Source: Henricia sp. BOLD:AAB3569 (Eukaryota > Echinodermata > Asteroidea > Spinulosida > Echinasteridae). Taken from it: a stretch of DNA of 64,000 nt. Both the position numbers and the translations under genes were made by a program. Within the stretch, counting starts at the first letter, position 1. The number at the start of each line of letters is the position of its first letter. Positions 12,701 through 26,709 of this stretch are shown piece by piece. The notes under the pieces were generated by a model that had not been told where the DNA came from, made no database searches, and worked only from the letters and a program-made list of their open reading frames with translations. The DNA is taken from assembly GCA_037783545.1 (NCBI GenBank), contig JBBELK010000821.1, positions 372,001 to 436,000 on the forward strand. The letters are read 5' to 3'.

Positions 12701-15700
12701 AGTTGGTTTCGACTCCACAGCCTCATTACAACCACCCAAAGCCAGAATTAGCCAGCCGCAAGCCGTCAAGAAATCAGTTGCTGCACCGCAAGTCCAGCAG
12801 CAGCAGCAGCAGCAACGACAATCAGGAGGCATGTTCGGTACCCCACAATCTTCTTTGCAATCCTCGGGTGATTTATTTGGTGGCCAACAGCCATGTCGTG
12901 ATGATTTGGGTGCGAGTTCTGCTCAGCAGCAGCAGCAAGAACAGCAGCAAGAACAGCAGCAAGAACAGCAACAACAATCGGGAGGCAAGTTCGGTACCCC
13001 AAAATCAGGAGGCCTGTTCGGTACCCCACAATCTGCTTGGCAATCCTCGGGTGGTTTATTTGGTGGCCCTCCTCCACACATGAGAATGGCTAGTTTTGGA
13101 GCACAATCCGCAACATTTTCCGCTGAGCAAGGCACTTTTTCCCAACAACCCCCACCTCCCCCAACTTCAGGCTTTGGCTTTGGATCAGGCAGATTGTTTC
13201 GTGGCCCTTCGAAGGAAGTTTCATTTCGTGGAGGGTTTAGTCTTGGAGCTCCACCCTCAAAGTCTGAGATAAAGGAAGGCCCTTTCCCACAAGAACCTCC
13301 AGCCGGTTATCTTTCATCATCAAGCCGTTCATTTGGTGGCCCTCCAAAGGGAGGCATTCTTCAGCAAACTAAAGGGTATACTTTTGGAGGTCCACCCTCA
13401 ACCTCTCAAACTAAGGAAGGCACTTTCCAAGAGTCCGCAGCTCCCCAACCTTTAGGTTTTGGATTTGGATCTACAGCACTCCAATACTCACAATCCCAAG
13501 GGTTTGGTCGAGGTGCATCTTCCCCACCTGCACAATACATGTTTCAGGCTACTGGCTTGAAACTATCTTCCGATTCCTTCCTAAGAGAACCTCTAGATCT
13601 GTCTGCTGCCAGTGATGTCCCCTCTGTGCCCCCGCCAGCACCTCCAATGCCAGCAGGAGCTCCTCGGGGTCGCATCATGGCCTGTCGAGCATCACCTGTA
13701 TATCAATCAAAAACAGCTACAGAGGTCCCAATATCAGATCCACGTGGCATTGAATCAGATGAGAAAGGTTATTTACAACGAGCTGCAGAATACATGTATG
13801 ACAATAACACTTCTCCAAAATACGTCCCCACTTCTCCCAAATACGTCCCCACTTCTCCCAAACTGGATGCGTGGATAGTGGAATCTGTTCCACGTGAGCC
13901 AGTGGCAGATACAGGTTTTGTGGCAGGATCCCCTTCATCAAGACCACCTCTTGGAACAGATATGCTACCACCTCCACCACCTGCTCCACGTGCTGCATAT
14001 TCTGCACCTGTCGCACATGTTGCATATTCTGCACCTGTGCCACCTGTGCCATCTGTTCCATCTGTTCCCCCTGTTCCACCTGCTAGCAGTGCAATGTATT
14101 CCCTAGGACATTCATTGTCTCTGTCTTTCGATGATATTGAGCCAAGATCTAGAGCAAGTCTATCTCCACCTTTGCCCCCACAGCTACCAAAAGAGGGCAA
14201 GATTCTTCTCGCAAAAAGCCTGCCTCAACCACCATCGCCACCCACACCAGCTGAAAGGGTTACCTACAGGGCGCAAAGTGCTTCCAGAGCCCAAAGTGCT
14301 TTGGGGATGGAAAAAATGGCAGCTAAACCCCAGAAGAAAGATATGAGTGCTGTGCTTGGAATGACCTTGGACATACGAAGTATTCCGGCTGGGGTAAAAC
14401 ATAAAGTTTTGACACAATCGTCTGGCGCTGTTCGTCATTCCAGCAGAGTGGCAAGGTCATCCAACATCAGAAGTGCGGACAAGAAATGCCGGGATCGTGA
14501 CAGGAGTGAGGACATGGACTTTGATTCTGTCAAGAGTGTGGACCAGGACCGGGATCGTGACAAAACAGAAGAAAAGTCTGAAAGATCAGAGAAGGAAGGC
14601 AGACAGCTTGATATAGCCTATGCAATAAGTGCACCTATGGAAGACCCAGCGGAAGAAACAAGTAGGTCCTAATACTGTTGAGATTTTCAACAATTTTGCG
14701 AATCACAAAAATCCGCTAGATTCAACAAAAATCTGCTAAAATACCCAGGATCCCATTAAATACAAACACACAATTAACATGCTAATAATCCGATAAAATA
14801 TGGCAAAACAATGCCTAACGGGCACAGATGGTAATAAAAAAAATTCTAATGTGTTAAACGGCTTGTTTCATTTTTTTTTTTAAATCTGCCACAATCTAGC
14901 TAGGGTTGGTCACGTTGTGATTATTTGTAATGTTTTCGCTTTCCTCATATTTTTGTCTAGGATTCAGAAGAAACAACGGAGAGAAGGATATGGAGGCTGT
15001 TATGGAGGTTTTGAGAGTTCAGAATGAGGTACAAATATATAATATTCACACAGGATGGTTTTGTTCACCAAGAAGAAGACATTATTTTCTTTAAGATGTG
15101 GTAATTGAGAATTATTATGGATTAAGTAAAACAAGGAAGCATCTAGAATTTTTGAAGGAGTTCAAATTCCAGGTATTCCGGCTCTAGATGGATAGATTTT
15201 TAGCCGTTGGAAGCAAAAATGAAGTAAAATGAAATGCAAGTCTCTGCAAGTTCTCAAGTTCATATCAAGTCCCTGAAATTAATTGTTTAGGGTTTGTTTT
15301 GATCTACTTGACGTAACATGAGTAGCACTATATACTCGGTGCTTCCCTGAGACACTATAAGAAAAACTTGATAGTGTGCTCGGGTGGGACTCGAACCCAC
15401 AACCTCCTGCATACTTCGCAGATGTCTTAACCACTCGATCACTGAGCTGGCCGGTGATGAACAGCTGGTTCAATTCATTTAGCAGTGGGTACTAGCTGCA
15501 ACTGATGAAAGAAAGTCAATTATAAGTGATTGAAAAAATACAGTGCAATTAGTCTTCAAACCATTTAAGGAATGCATAGTTCCGAGATTGCCCAGTTAAC
15601 CCCGCCCCTTAGATATTGTTGCTATGTGCTTACAAGCCATCGCAAAGAAATGGCGACACATCGTACAAAGCAACGGGACTCTGCATGGAAAGCACAGATT

Positions 15701-17161
15701 CATTGGAGAAAACTCAAAGGTATTTATGTTTTAGGCTCGACAGTTACCGTAGCACACACTGAGCGAAGGGCTAGTAATGCAGGGATGACATATATTCATA
15801 AAAATGCGCTTTCCTACCTTTGAACAGCGAATCGCTCGACATTGAAACCAAAATTCACCCGGTCACCGGCACAAACAACATACAAACTGTATGGGCAGAA
15901 AATCGCGTGATTGTGTGATGATTGCATCACTTTGACCTTTGTGGGCGCCGTCTGCTAGCTCTGTTGTGATTGGTCGTCTTGTTCGGCTTGATTGACACGT
16001 CGGAACTATGCATTGTAACAGGGACGCTAAGATTTACAGTAGTTCCCCAAATTTAAAGAATTACCCAGAAATGTAAAAGAGATTTTGTATTTTTATGGCA
16101 TCTTTTGTTAGGATGGATCTTGGGGTTTGATTCCTTACATCCACATATTCATGGGAATCCGCCTTGGAGCAGTGATCCAGTTGCTGAGGGAATCTGGAGT
16201 TAAGTCACTAGGTAAGAACAAACGCATATGTTAGATCTATTGTACTCGATACTGAAGGTATATATATATGATAGGATTGCTAATTGAAAGATGAATTTAG
16301 AAACACGAGAAAATTGCAGTGCCTCGACTGGGATTCAAACCCAGGTCCTTGGCATACATGGCCAACTGCTCTAACAACCGAGCTATCTGGGCATCCTGCC
16401 GGAGCACCACAACAATCTCGTGCTTGCCTCTCTTTTTCGAACAATGCAGTGGGGCAAATCCATGCCAACCAATTAGCTACACTAATGGCCTATCGTAAAG
16501 AGAGGGGGTCTTACCCCCCTATGGAGGTAAGACCTCTCTTCACGATAGGCCATTGTGCTAAACAGCGCCATGTAATTGGCCCCTGTTGAGTTGACCCTTA
16601 TGTCCCTTCAAGATACACACTTTCTGAGGCCAACTTGGCCAGCATCCCCAGCATGTCCTATCCTAGGCCTTGACATTAACCCTAACACTCCTCAATCCTC
16701 CAAAATCAATACGATTTTACATATACCCTAGGAAGTTAGGGTTAACCAAGGCCACAGAGGCCAATGGCTTCACATGTCCTGCTGAGTTGGCCCTGATGCC
16801 CCTTCAAGATAATTTCTGAGGCCAACTTGGCCAGCATGCTCCAAAAATAGCCTAATTCCCTGCTGAGTTGACCTCAATTTCCTTTCAATAATCGCCTTGT
16901 GCAGGGGAAAACGTCTCATCCAAGATCTACTGCCTAGTTGGGACCTATCTCATCATCTTACATCTTAAAGATCTCCTTGAGACAACACCTAGTCCCACCA
17001 TCAGCCCCCAGCAAAGAGAGAAAATGTTTCAAGCTGTCTTAAAGGCAGAACGCTACGTTAGCGCCGTGGAGAATGAATACCCATCCATGGCACGATGTTT
17101 AGAGCTTGGTAATAGCTGGGATCAAGTGTGTAAAGACATATACGAGAAGATTGAGGACTAG
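762..17161 (+). CDS. PARP4: Vault poly(ADP-ribose) polymerase PARP4, 3' part of gene (VIT, vWA, MVP-interaction region)
   Basis: PARP4 is the ADP-ribosyltransferase of the cytoplasmic vault particle. Exons I read: 762-954, 1649-1730, 2397-2727, 3526-3784, 4262-4361, 4728-4898, 5341-5421, 5996-6178, 6939-7049, 8059-8220, 8925-9006, 10933-11106, 11998-14661, 14961-15028, 16112-16211, 16905-17161. All junctions are GT-AG and phases agree, giving 1,671 residues and a TAG stop. The first exons complete a VIT domain (SVGNLPP near 764). A vWA domain follows, with MIDAS motif DLSNS at 2610-2624 and MGNTD and SDGH in the next exon. ITQFTSFVAVE-type and KEDVDALPYLSW motifs match vertebrate PARP4. The end (EYPSMARCLELGNSWD) matches the vertebrate C-terminus, the major-vault-protein-binding region. 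BRCT and catalytic domains must lie before the window. Bases 1-6 followed by GTAGGT could be the preceding exon's end in the right phase, which is uncertain. Confidence 0.95.
1844..1968. mobile_element. Foldback MITE, CAATAGAC family, copy 1
   Basis: Inverted termini AATAGACTACTAAAGT enclose a palindromic interior (TTGCCATGGTAATTGGGTCT against its complement near 1915-1935). It lies in a PARP4 intron. The same terminus style occurs at 9461, 10608 and 46981. Confidence 0.85.
3008..3410. repeat. Old element split by a microsatellite-bearing insertion
   Basis: Bases 3008-3066 and about 3378-3415 match adjacent parts of the element at 28165-28275 (ATGTGACAATAGATCCACAAAGTGCCTAC, then CAGTGACAATGTGA). 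Between them lie a TTA trinucleotide run (3068-3103), a GATAGGGTAATAAATA minisatellite (3168-3215) and a segment with a CTAGACTGGGATCCAACCCAGTCTAG palindrome. It lies inside a PARP4 intron. Confidence 0.65.
3836..4053. mobile_element. MITE-like inverted repeat in PARP4 intron
   Basis: Left CAACATTTTCACGGTTC and right GAACCGTGAAAATGTTGA are complementary and enclose G-rich low-complexity DNA. A related element lies at about 36685-36815 in ORC3. Confidence 0.65.
4084..4150. repeat. CCCCACC-rich low-complexity tract
   Basis: A C-rich tract of CCCCCACCTCC-type units lies in a PARP4 intron. The proline-rich and glycine-rich frames across it are composition artefacts. Confidence 0.8.
4495..4700. 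repeat. Minisatellite/inverted repeat in PARP4 intron
   Basis: The unit CCCCCTAGTCACATGATGTC appears repeatedly, and TTTTGGCTCCGGCTCCG.. is complementary to GGAGCCGGAGCC near 4593. No gene. Confidence 0.7.
5137..5226. repeat. Small hairpin in PARP4 intron
   Basis: Imperfect complementary arms around CTGCGTGTGCGCG / CGCACACGGAGTACGCAG with a CATAAAAATGCAT centre. Confidence 0.45.
5564..5726. mobile_element. Foldback MITE with CCAGCAGCCGATTTCA termini
   Basis: The ends are a perfect 16-base inverted repeat, CCAGCAGCCGATTTCA at the left and TGAAATCGGCTGCTGG at the right. The interior is also self-complementary (GCGCAACTTTT against AAAAAGTTGC). It lies in a PARP4 intron. Confidence 0.85.
6089..6318 (+). 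repeat. Tandem duplication of a PARP4 exon tail with its splice donor (115-bp period)
   Basis: The last 90 bases of exon 5996-6178, its donor and about 25 intron bases recur at 6204-6318 with few differences. The second copy ends AGAGACAAG|GTGAGT at 6293 like the first. Reading through the first donor meets a stop within the intron part. Splicing at CAG 6207-6209 would make an 84-base phase-0 exon, but the polypyrimidine tract there is weak. Confidence 0.9.
6759..6862. repeat. About 100-base poly(C) tract
   Basis: An almost pure C run interrupted by rare A. It lies in the PARP4 intron just before the exon at 6939. Its true length may be affected by sequencing. Long proline and glycine frames over it are not genes. 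Confidence 0.95.
7189..7589. mobile_element. Non-autonomous DNA transposon with CAATGCATAGTTCCGA termini, copy 1
   Basis: A 16-base inverted terminal repeat bounds about 400 bases of mostly unique interior. Homologous to 15571-16014 in opposite orientation. Short open frames inside do not match any transposase I recognise. Confidence 0.85.
8313..8721. mobile_element. DNA transposon remnant with TGTGACCG termini
   Basis: Left TGTGACCGACTCTGGCAAAA and right TTTTGCTGGAGCCGGTCACA are complementary apart from small differences. The interior is about 370 bases with no coding signal. PARP4 intron. Confidence 0.8.
9461..9634. mobile_element. Foldback MITE, CAATAGAC family, copy 2
   Basis: Termini around ATAGACAGCCAAAGTG and CACTTTGGCAGTCTATTG enclose complementary arms containing TTGCC.TGGCAATTGGCTCTAAAC. 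A truncated relative with the same interior lies at 10608-10738. Confidence 0.85.
9765..9944. mobile_element. Truncated copy of the ACCAATC-terminus transposon
   Basis: The right end (CAGCTATGGCGGATATACAG through ACCGGATTGGT) matches 53660-53712 in NUDC, and GCGCGTCTTTGTAGGGTTGTG matches its interior in reverse. The left terminus is missing. Confidence 0.7.
10342..10510. mobile_element. Near-perfect foldback MITE (GGGATTAAAAGTGGG termini)
   Basis: Arms of about 75 bases are almost fully complementary, for example ATAGGGGCCTGGACGCTGAT against ATCAGCATCCAGGCCCCTAT. The loop is about 20 bases. PARP4 intron. Confidence 0.9.
10608..10738. mobile_element. Truncated CAATAGAC-family foldback
   Basis: Shares TAATTGGCTCTAAAC, GCAAAAGCACAGGGAC and TAGGCAACAAACAAAA with the 9461-9634 element but lacks intact termini. 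Confidence 0.7.
11998..14661 (+). CDS. PARP4: Giant low-complexity exon of PARP4
   Basis: This single 2,664-bp exon encodes about 888 residues and is the longest open frame in the window. In order it holds: a twice-repeated Lys/acidic block (AVSYSSEED, YEVPS, DLILG); Gln-rich tracts; phenylalanine-glycine repeats (LFGG, FGTPQS, FGFGS); Pro-rich stretches; three copies of a TSPK heptad; Ala/Pro/Val-rich spacers; and an Arg/Asp/Glu-rich end. The open frame continues upstream to 11778. I place the acceptor at 11996-11997 because AT|GAA then joins the 10933-11106 exon in phase 1, with donor GTCAGT at 11107. The vertebrate protein has a Ser/Pro/Phe-rich linker in the same place between the vWA-side region and the MVP-binding tail. 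The exact 5' boundary is the least certain part of the model. Confidence 0.85.
12049..12340 (+). repeat. In-frame tandem duplication, Lys/acidic block in PARP4
   Basis: Two copies of a roughly 45-50 codon block share KKAVSYSSEED, AYEVPS, DLILG and DEPV. They differ by an inserted EEED-type run and by the length of the lysine tract. Both copies contain the string GCTGTAAGT (donor-like, GTAAGT at 12060 and 12210) inside the coding sequence. The SSEED motifs are CK2-like sites by pattern only. Confidence 0.85.
12795..12980 (+). repeat. CAG/CAA-rich polyglutamine microsatellites in PARP4 exon
   Basis: CAG-type runs at about 12796-12818 and 12925-12979 encode QQQQQ and QQQEQQQEQ tracts. Between them lies a repeated segment with FGTPQSS and LFGGQQPC. 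The reverse strand has open Cys-rich frames here that are only shadows of the CAG repeat. Confidence 0.85.
12826..13545 (+). repeat. FG-nucleoporin-like repeat region in PARP4
   Basis: The translated segment has many phenylalanine-glycine units spaced by Ser/Gln/Pro/Gly: MFGTP, LFGGQ, KFGTP, LFGTP, LFGGPP, FGAQ, GFGFGSG, SFGGPP, TFGGPP, GFGFGST, GFGRG. This is the texture of nucleoporin FG domains and has little predicted secondary structure. The similarity is compositional; I see no nucleoporin domain. Confidence 0.75.
13807..13863 (+). repeat. RNA polymerase II CTD-like heptads (YVPTSPK) in PARP4
   Basis: A 21-bp unit is repeated so that the protein reads TSPK, then YVPTSPK twice. The register is the Pol II CTD heptad Y-S-P-T-S-P-S/K with Val at position 2. 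The DNA copies are nearly identical, indicating recent expansion. Similarity to the CTD is by motif only. Confidence 0.8.
15373..15452 (-). repeat. tRNA-like head of a SINE
   Basis: The minus strand reads GTGATCGAGTGGTTAAGAC (A box) and GTGGGTTCGAGTCCCAC, a perfect 5-bp T arm. The anticodon-like stem pairs but position 33 is A, so it is not a functional tRNA. The downstream tail (to about 15280, with ACAAACCCTAA) is shared with 37996-38120, which marks a SINE family. Confidence 0.7.
15571..16014. mobile_element. Non-autonomous DNA transposon with CAATGCATAGTTCCGA termini, copy 2
   Basis: Same family as 7189-7589, inverted, and about 40 bases longer. Interior matches include CAGACGGCGCCCAC (as complement) and ATTTTTATGAA..ATATGTCATCCCTGCAT. 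Both copies lie in PARP4 introns. Confidence 0.85.
16321..16392 (-). tRNA. tRNA-Thr(TGT)-like sequence, probably pseudogene or SINE head
   Basis: The minus strand folds as a 72-base cloverleaf. The D arm is GCTC/GAGC. The anticodon stem TTGGC/GCCAA has a 7-base loop CATGTAT (anticodon TGT). The T arm CTGGG/CCCAG is perfect, with loop TTTGAAT instead of TTCGAAT. The acceptor stem GCCCAGA/TCGAGGC pairs at only 5 of 7 positions and position 33 is A, so it is unlikely to be a working tRNA. It sits in a PARP4 intron. Confidence 0.5.
16484..16554. repeat. Hairpin in PARP4 intron
   Basis: AATGGCCTATCGT and GGGTCTTACC are matched by GGTAAGACC..ACGATAGGCCATT, a stem of about 30 bp. The right flank (TGCTAAACAGCGCCATG..TTGGCCCCTG) is one end of the GGGGCCAATTTCATG MITE family. 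Confidence 0.8.
16590..16880. repeat. Degenerate tandem repeat (CTTGACATTAACC / TTCTGAGGCCAACTTGGCC)
   Basis: Segments with TGCTGAGTTG.CCC, CCTTCAAGATA and CTGAGGCCAACTTGGCCAGCAT recur about twice. The same family is at 30134-30357 in ORC3. It lies just before the last PARP4 exon. Confidence 0.7.
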
Positions 17162-17335
17162 ATCAAATATGCACCTTAGTGCTAGCTGGGATTAAGTGTG
17201 TAAAGACATATACAAGAAGATTGGGGACTAGATCAAGCATGTAGCTTGGTGCCAGCTGGAATACAGTGTGTAAAGACATATTCAAGAAGATTGGGGACTA
17301 GATCAAACATGGCGTGTCACCTAGAGCTTGGCGCC
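17091..17335 (+). repeat. Tandem copies of the PARP4 terminal coding region (70-bp period)
   Basis: The segment around the stop codon (AGCTTGG..AGCTGGGAT..GTGTGTAAAGACATAT..GGACTAGATCAA) repeats downstream: TAAAGACATA occurs at 17131, 17201 and 17271. A fourth partial copy starts near 17322. The first copy is coding; the others fall in the 3' UTR and keep the TAG-containing string GGACTAGATCAA. Confidence 0.9.
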
Positions 17336-17545
17336 AAACCTTGGGACTTTGCAGATGACCTTGTTAAAACAGGAACCTTGTATTATAAAGAATGTAATCA
17401 ATGATAAACAAAGAAATTGGACCTATAATTATTCTCCTTATAAGCAAAGTGGTGTGATGTTACCTATTTACCCAGTGTTTGACATTAAATTTGTCTTTCT
17501 CAAAGTTGAAATTATTTGTATCAAAATATTGTACACGGGTTTAAA

Positions 17546-17583
17546 AATAAAAGTAACGTCAAATTTTATCGTTATCAAATAAA
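17546..17583 (+). promoter_or_regulatory. Polyadenylation signals of PARP4
   Basis: Two AATAAA hexamers (17546-17551 and 17578-17583) lie about 385-420 bases after the stop codon. They are the nearest canonical signals, so the 3' UTR probably ends shortly after 17600. Use is inferred. Confidence 0.55.
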
Positions 17584-18917
17584 GCCAGCAAATAGAGTGA
17601 CTTGAAACTTTTAAAAACCCTGAAATATATGATTATGATGTTTAATCAGTTTTTAAGTAGCTGAGAGAATTTTGTCTTCTGCTTTATCAAACATAACTCC
17701 TCAAATATAACAAAAAGCCTACTTTTGTATTTTAAGCAGTTGATTTATACCTTGAGATGTGATTAATGTACATGTAATGAATATTATTGTGATCTGTGTT
17801 TTTGTAATGAGCATTTTGCTCACACTTTTTTGCAAATTTAGCTTTTTACACTCAATAATAAATTAAAAATGTAAATTGTATTATTTTTACTAGCCACCTT
17901 ATCAAAATCAAAGTAAAACATACAATGTTGTCAATGTCTTAAATAAAGGCCCTATGTATCATTTGTAAGATAAAAGTTTTTACAGATTCGTGGAATAAGA
18001 GTGTAACATATCTAGGAAGAATGTTGGTAAACTAGCCTGAATACATTTTAGCTACTTGGATACATCAATGCTTTGGAAAACCTTGAAAATCTTTATATGG
18101 ATTTTGTGTACAAGTGAATGGTTAAAAAGGACTTTTATTTTTATTTTTAGAAAACCACCTTCGGTTGTCAATTTCCAGCATGAAATACCATTTTGGACGG
18201 AAATAAATTCATGTGGTGTTTGTGACCATTGCTATCAACACTTTAAGTAAGGTATTTTTTGTCGGCTCATGAAAAACTAAATTGTGTAATTGCAAATGAT
18301 ACAATTAGCCTTTTTGAAGTATGGCGGACACAATAGGAGGGCGCACTTTGCAGTGGGTATAAAATCGACTAAAATGCAAAATAACTCAGTTTTTCACTTT
18401 ACACTTATTAATTTTATTGATAATTCTGTCTATGTATTATAATTACAACATGTAAATCAAGTTTTTGGAAAGAAATACAATTGATAACAAAATTCATACC
18501 CAAATGAAATTGCGCCCTCTCCTTTTGTTCCGCCATACTTCTAAAAGGCTAATGGGCTGTTAAGCAAAAGAAGAAAAAAAAAGCTAAATTGTGTGTAAGC
18601 ATAATAATATAAAGATTAAAACGCCTCGGACACGAAACTACTAGAATCGCTTAGCACATTTCAACTAATTAGACTTTTACAGCCTTAATGGATAATTGGT
18701 CATCAGAGTATCGTAAATTTTAGCTTTATTTTATGATATAAATGAAACCAGGGTCCTTTTTTATAAAAGTAAAAACATTCTTAAGTAGATTTAGGAACAA
18801 TAAAATCTAAATTTTCCTGTCTTTAAAAACATGAGTTAACAAATGTTTATAAAACCCAGATTATTAAATTATATGTTTAATTACCAAAAAATACACAGAT
18901 TTTATGCCAAAAAGTAT
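17584..18917. other. AT-rich intergenic DNA with an old repeat
   Basis: No coding signal. A repeat at about 17990-18260 (AACATTCTTCC.., ATGGATTTTGTGTACA, CATGTGGTGTTTGTGACCATTG) is related to 34085-34265 and 50815-51120. Two TTGAAGTATGGCGGACA / CGCCATACTTCTAAAAGG arms near 18314 and 18531 bracket a foldback element of about 235 bases. Confidence 0.6.
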
Positions 18918-19060
18918 AAGCAGGCCTCCCACTTCGCGATTTTTGCTACGAATTTCCTACGAATTGGTACGATTATCGGAGACTGCCTATAGACTCTACA
19001 CACAATCGTAGCTAATCGTACCTAATTCGTGGCCAAAATCGCACAGTGGGAGGCCCGCTT
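18918..19060. mobile_element. Foldback MITE (AAGCAGGCCTCCCACT termini)
   Basis: The left arm AAGCAGGCCTCCCACTTCGC is complementary to the right arm GCACAGTGGGAGGCCCGCTT. The interior carries TACGAATT and CGTAGC repeats. A half copy follows at 19062-19122 and another half lies in ORC3 at about 35526-35566. Confidence 0.88.
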
Positions 19061-19061
19061 A

Positions 19062-19268
19062 AAGCAGGCCTCCCACTGTGCGATTTTTGCTACGAATTAG
19101 GTACGATTAGCTACGATTTGGTACTCCAACCTATACATGTTTCGCGATGGTAGGTGCATGGTAATCACGACCACTTGCGAGCAGACGGCAGTGTCCAAAT
19201 CAGGTGCTCGCTTAAGTGGTCGTGATTACCATGCACTATACCATCGCGAAACATGTAGGTTGGAGTAC
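19062..19268. mobile_element. Half MITE fused to a second hairpin
   Basis: 19062-19120 repeats one arm of the preceding MITE. At 19121 it runs into a different hairpin whose arms GTACTCCAACCTA..ACATGTTTCGCGATGG and CCATCGCGAAACATGT..GGTTGGAGTAC pair over about 60 bases. The loop holds CAGACGGCAGTG. Confidence 0.85.
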
Positions 19269-20092
19269 GTTACCAGACTAGTTTCTGAGACGTCGTCGTC
19301 TGCTCGCAAGTGGTCGTATTACTACGCATCCACTATGACGAAACATACAGACTGAGGAACGTTACCAGACTAAAGTTTAATTCTTAATGTTTGTCTTCAA
19401 AAACTGCTTCAAAAACACCTTTCCACTCAAAAGAAACAATTAGATTTTTAATATGTTGTTTATTTGAATGTTGCGGCCTAGATTCATGTTAGAATGATTT
19501 GTATTGCAATTAGTTCTAGGTCAAATCGTAAATTGACTAGACTATAATACGCTAGGCGCTATGCATACAACGCACGCAAACTAGAGATGCAGAGATTTCG
19601 TCCCACTTTTCACCGCGGTAAACTTTGCGTGACGTCATTACGTTTCAGGTCTATTGTCACGATAATAATACAAAGTGATTGATGTTGACCGATAAGTACT
19701 GTATAGGCCTAGTATACATGTGAACTTTGAACGTTTCTGGTATAGTTTCAGGTATTAAAACCGTACACGAAGTGTTTAGGTTTTCAATGAGAATTATCTG
19801 CCTTTTTTCTACCTGGTCAAAACCAGCTATACATCTTTTCAACACTCTCAACAAGCACGGTGAAAGTTGAAGATTTCTTCACAGACTTTGAACTATTTTG
19901 TAAGTCTTTGTAAGTCTTTATTTGATGAGACGTACGTATAATGTATTTTACGACAGTGCATATATCAAACCTCGAATGAGCACGCACTGGCTCCACCAAT
20001 GAAGTTTCTTCTGACTCCATAAAGGTCACCGTCATGGTATAAGAGGCACCATTTTGTCATTGAGTGCTCAGCAAAATTGTATAGAGCGATAG

Positions 20093-20180
20093 ACCTGTTT
20101 GGGGTTTTTCGCACACAATGGAATGTACCAAACATACATGAATTGCTAAATCCATTGTGTGCGCAAAACCCCGAACAGGT
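20093..20180. repeat. 88-base hairpin upstream of ADA2
   Basis: ACCTGTTTGGGGTTTTTCGC pairs with GCGCAAAACCCCGAACAGGT, and the stem continues through CACACAATGGA/TCCATTGTGTG with a loop of about 26 bases. The size resembles a microRNA precursor, but small foldback transposons abound here. Confidence 0.8.
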
Positions 20181-20399
20181 GTATTCACCACGAATGGCGA
20201 TGTGCTTCTAGTTTATTATTTTTTAGCAACAAACCTTATTTTTTTTATTTTTTTTAAATTTGGTTATTTAGTTATAGCAGAGAACAGAATTATGCTTTTA
20301 CACTGATACTATTTTTGATCAAATTGAGAAAAGCTAATGAACATTGATACATTGTAATGTTTGTTTTGTGTTTATCTTCAGATCTTGTCAACAACAGTT

Positions 20400-26142
<5,743 letters not shown>

Positions 26143-26709
26143 ATGATGACCAGTTGTACACCATTGTTCATGGTGCATTTGGCTCGCGGGGAAATGTTTC
26201 TGGGCACACAACAGACTAACTCTCCAAAAACCAAAGCTGCCAAAGTGATTTAAAGTGAATTTGAGGGCGAGATTGCGTACATTATATATGATATATTATA
26301 AAATTGTTATTGAACACCTCGGAACGCTGGAATATACATGTTAATAAGTTTATCAACAGGAGACTACCTTACTGCAGCGAGAGTATAAGTATTTATCTTG
26401 TTTGGTATATACGGGAACCGTTCTCTTATTTCCAAGCTGATTTTATATCTGCTCTTCGTGTCTATAGACCATATTCACGCGTTTCAACGGTTCAATCGTG
26501 TTCCCTGAATCAGTTCTATGGAATTCAGACTGCTGATTGGAAAGGTACCAGTTATGTATGCGTTCCAAGCCTCGATCTGAAGACAGTCGCATCAAGTCAA
26601 CGCAAAGACAGTACCCTGCTTATTGTAGACACGGGGTGGATGTCTTAAGACTTGTCCTGACTCTTAAGATGTCTAAAGTATTAAAAATCATCCTAGGTCA
26701 ATTTTGTCT
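26143..26709 (+). other. ADA2 3' UTR
   Basis: No open frame of note. The stretch runs from the ADA2 stop to the AATAAA at 26710 and probably belongs to its transcript. Confidence 0.5.

Noticed and set aside
12505..13135. Several open frames on both strands across the Q-rich part of PARP4 (Cys-rich, Ser-rich)
   Set aside because: They are alternate-frame readings of CAG/GGT repeats inside the real exon.
15572..15823. Open frame in the CAATGCATAGTTCCGA element with Cys/His residues, considered as a THAP-type zinc finger or transposase fragment
   Set aside because: The spacing does not fit a THAP motif. The inverted sister copy is not open over the same span, and the element is short and non-autonomous.
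26304..26648. Open frames after ADA2
   Set aside because: They lie in the ADA2 3' UTR, lack homology and follow a well-supported stop codon.
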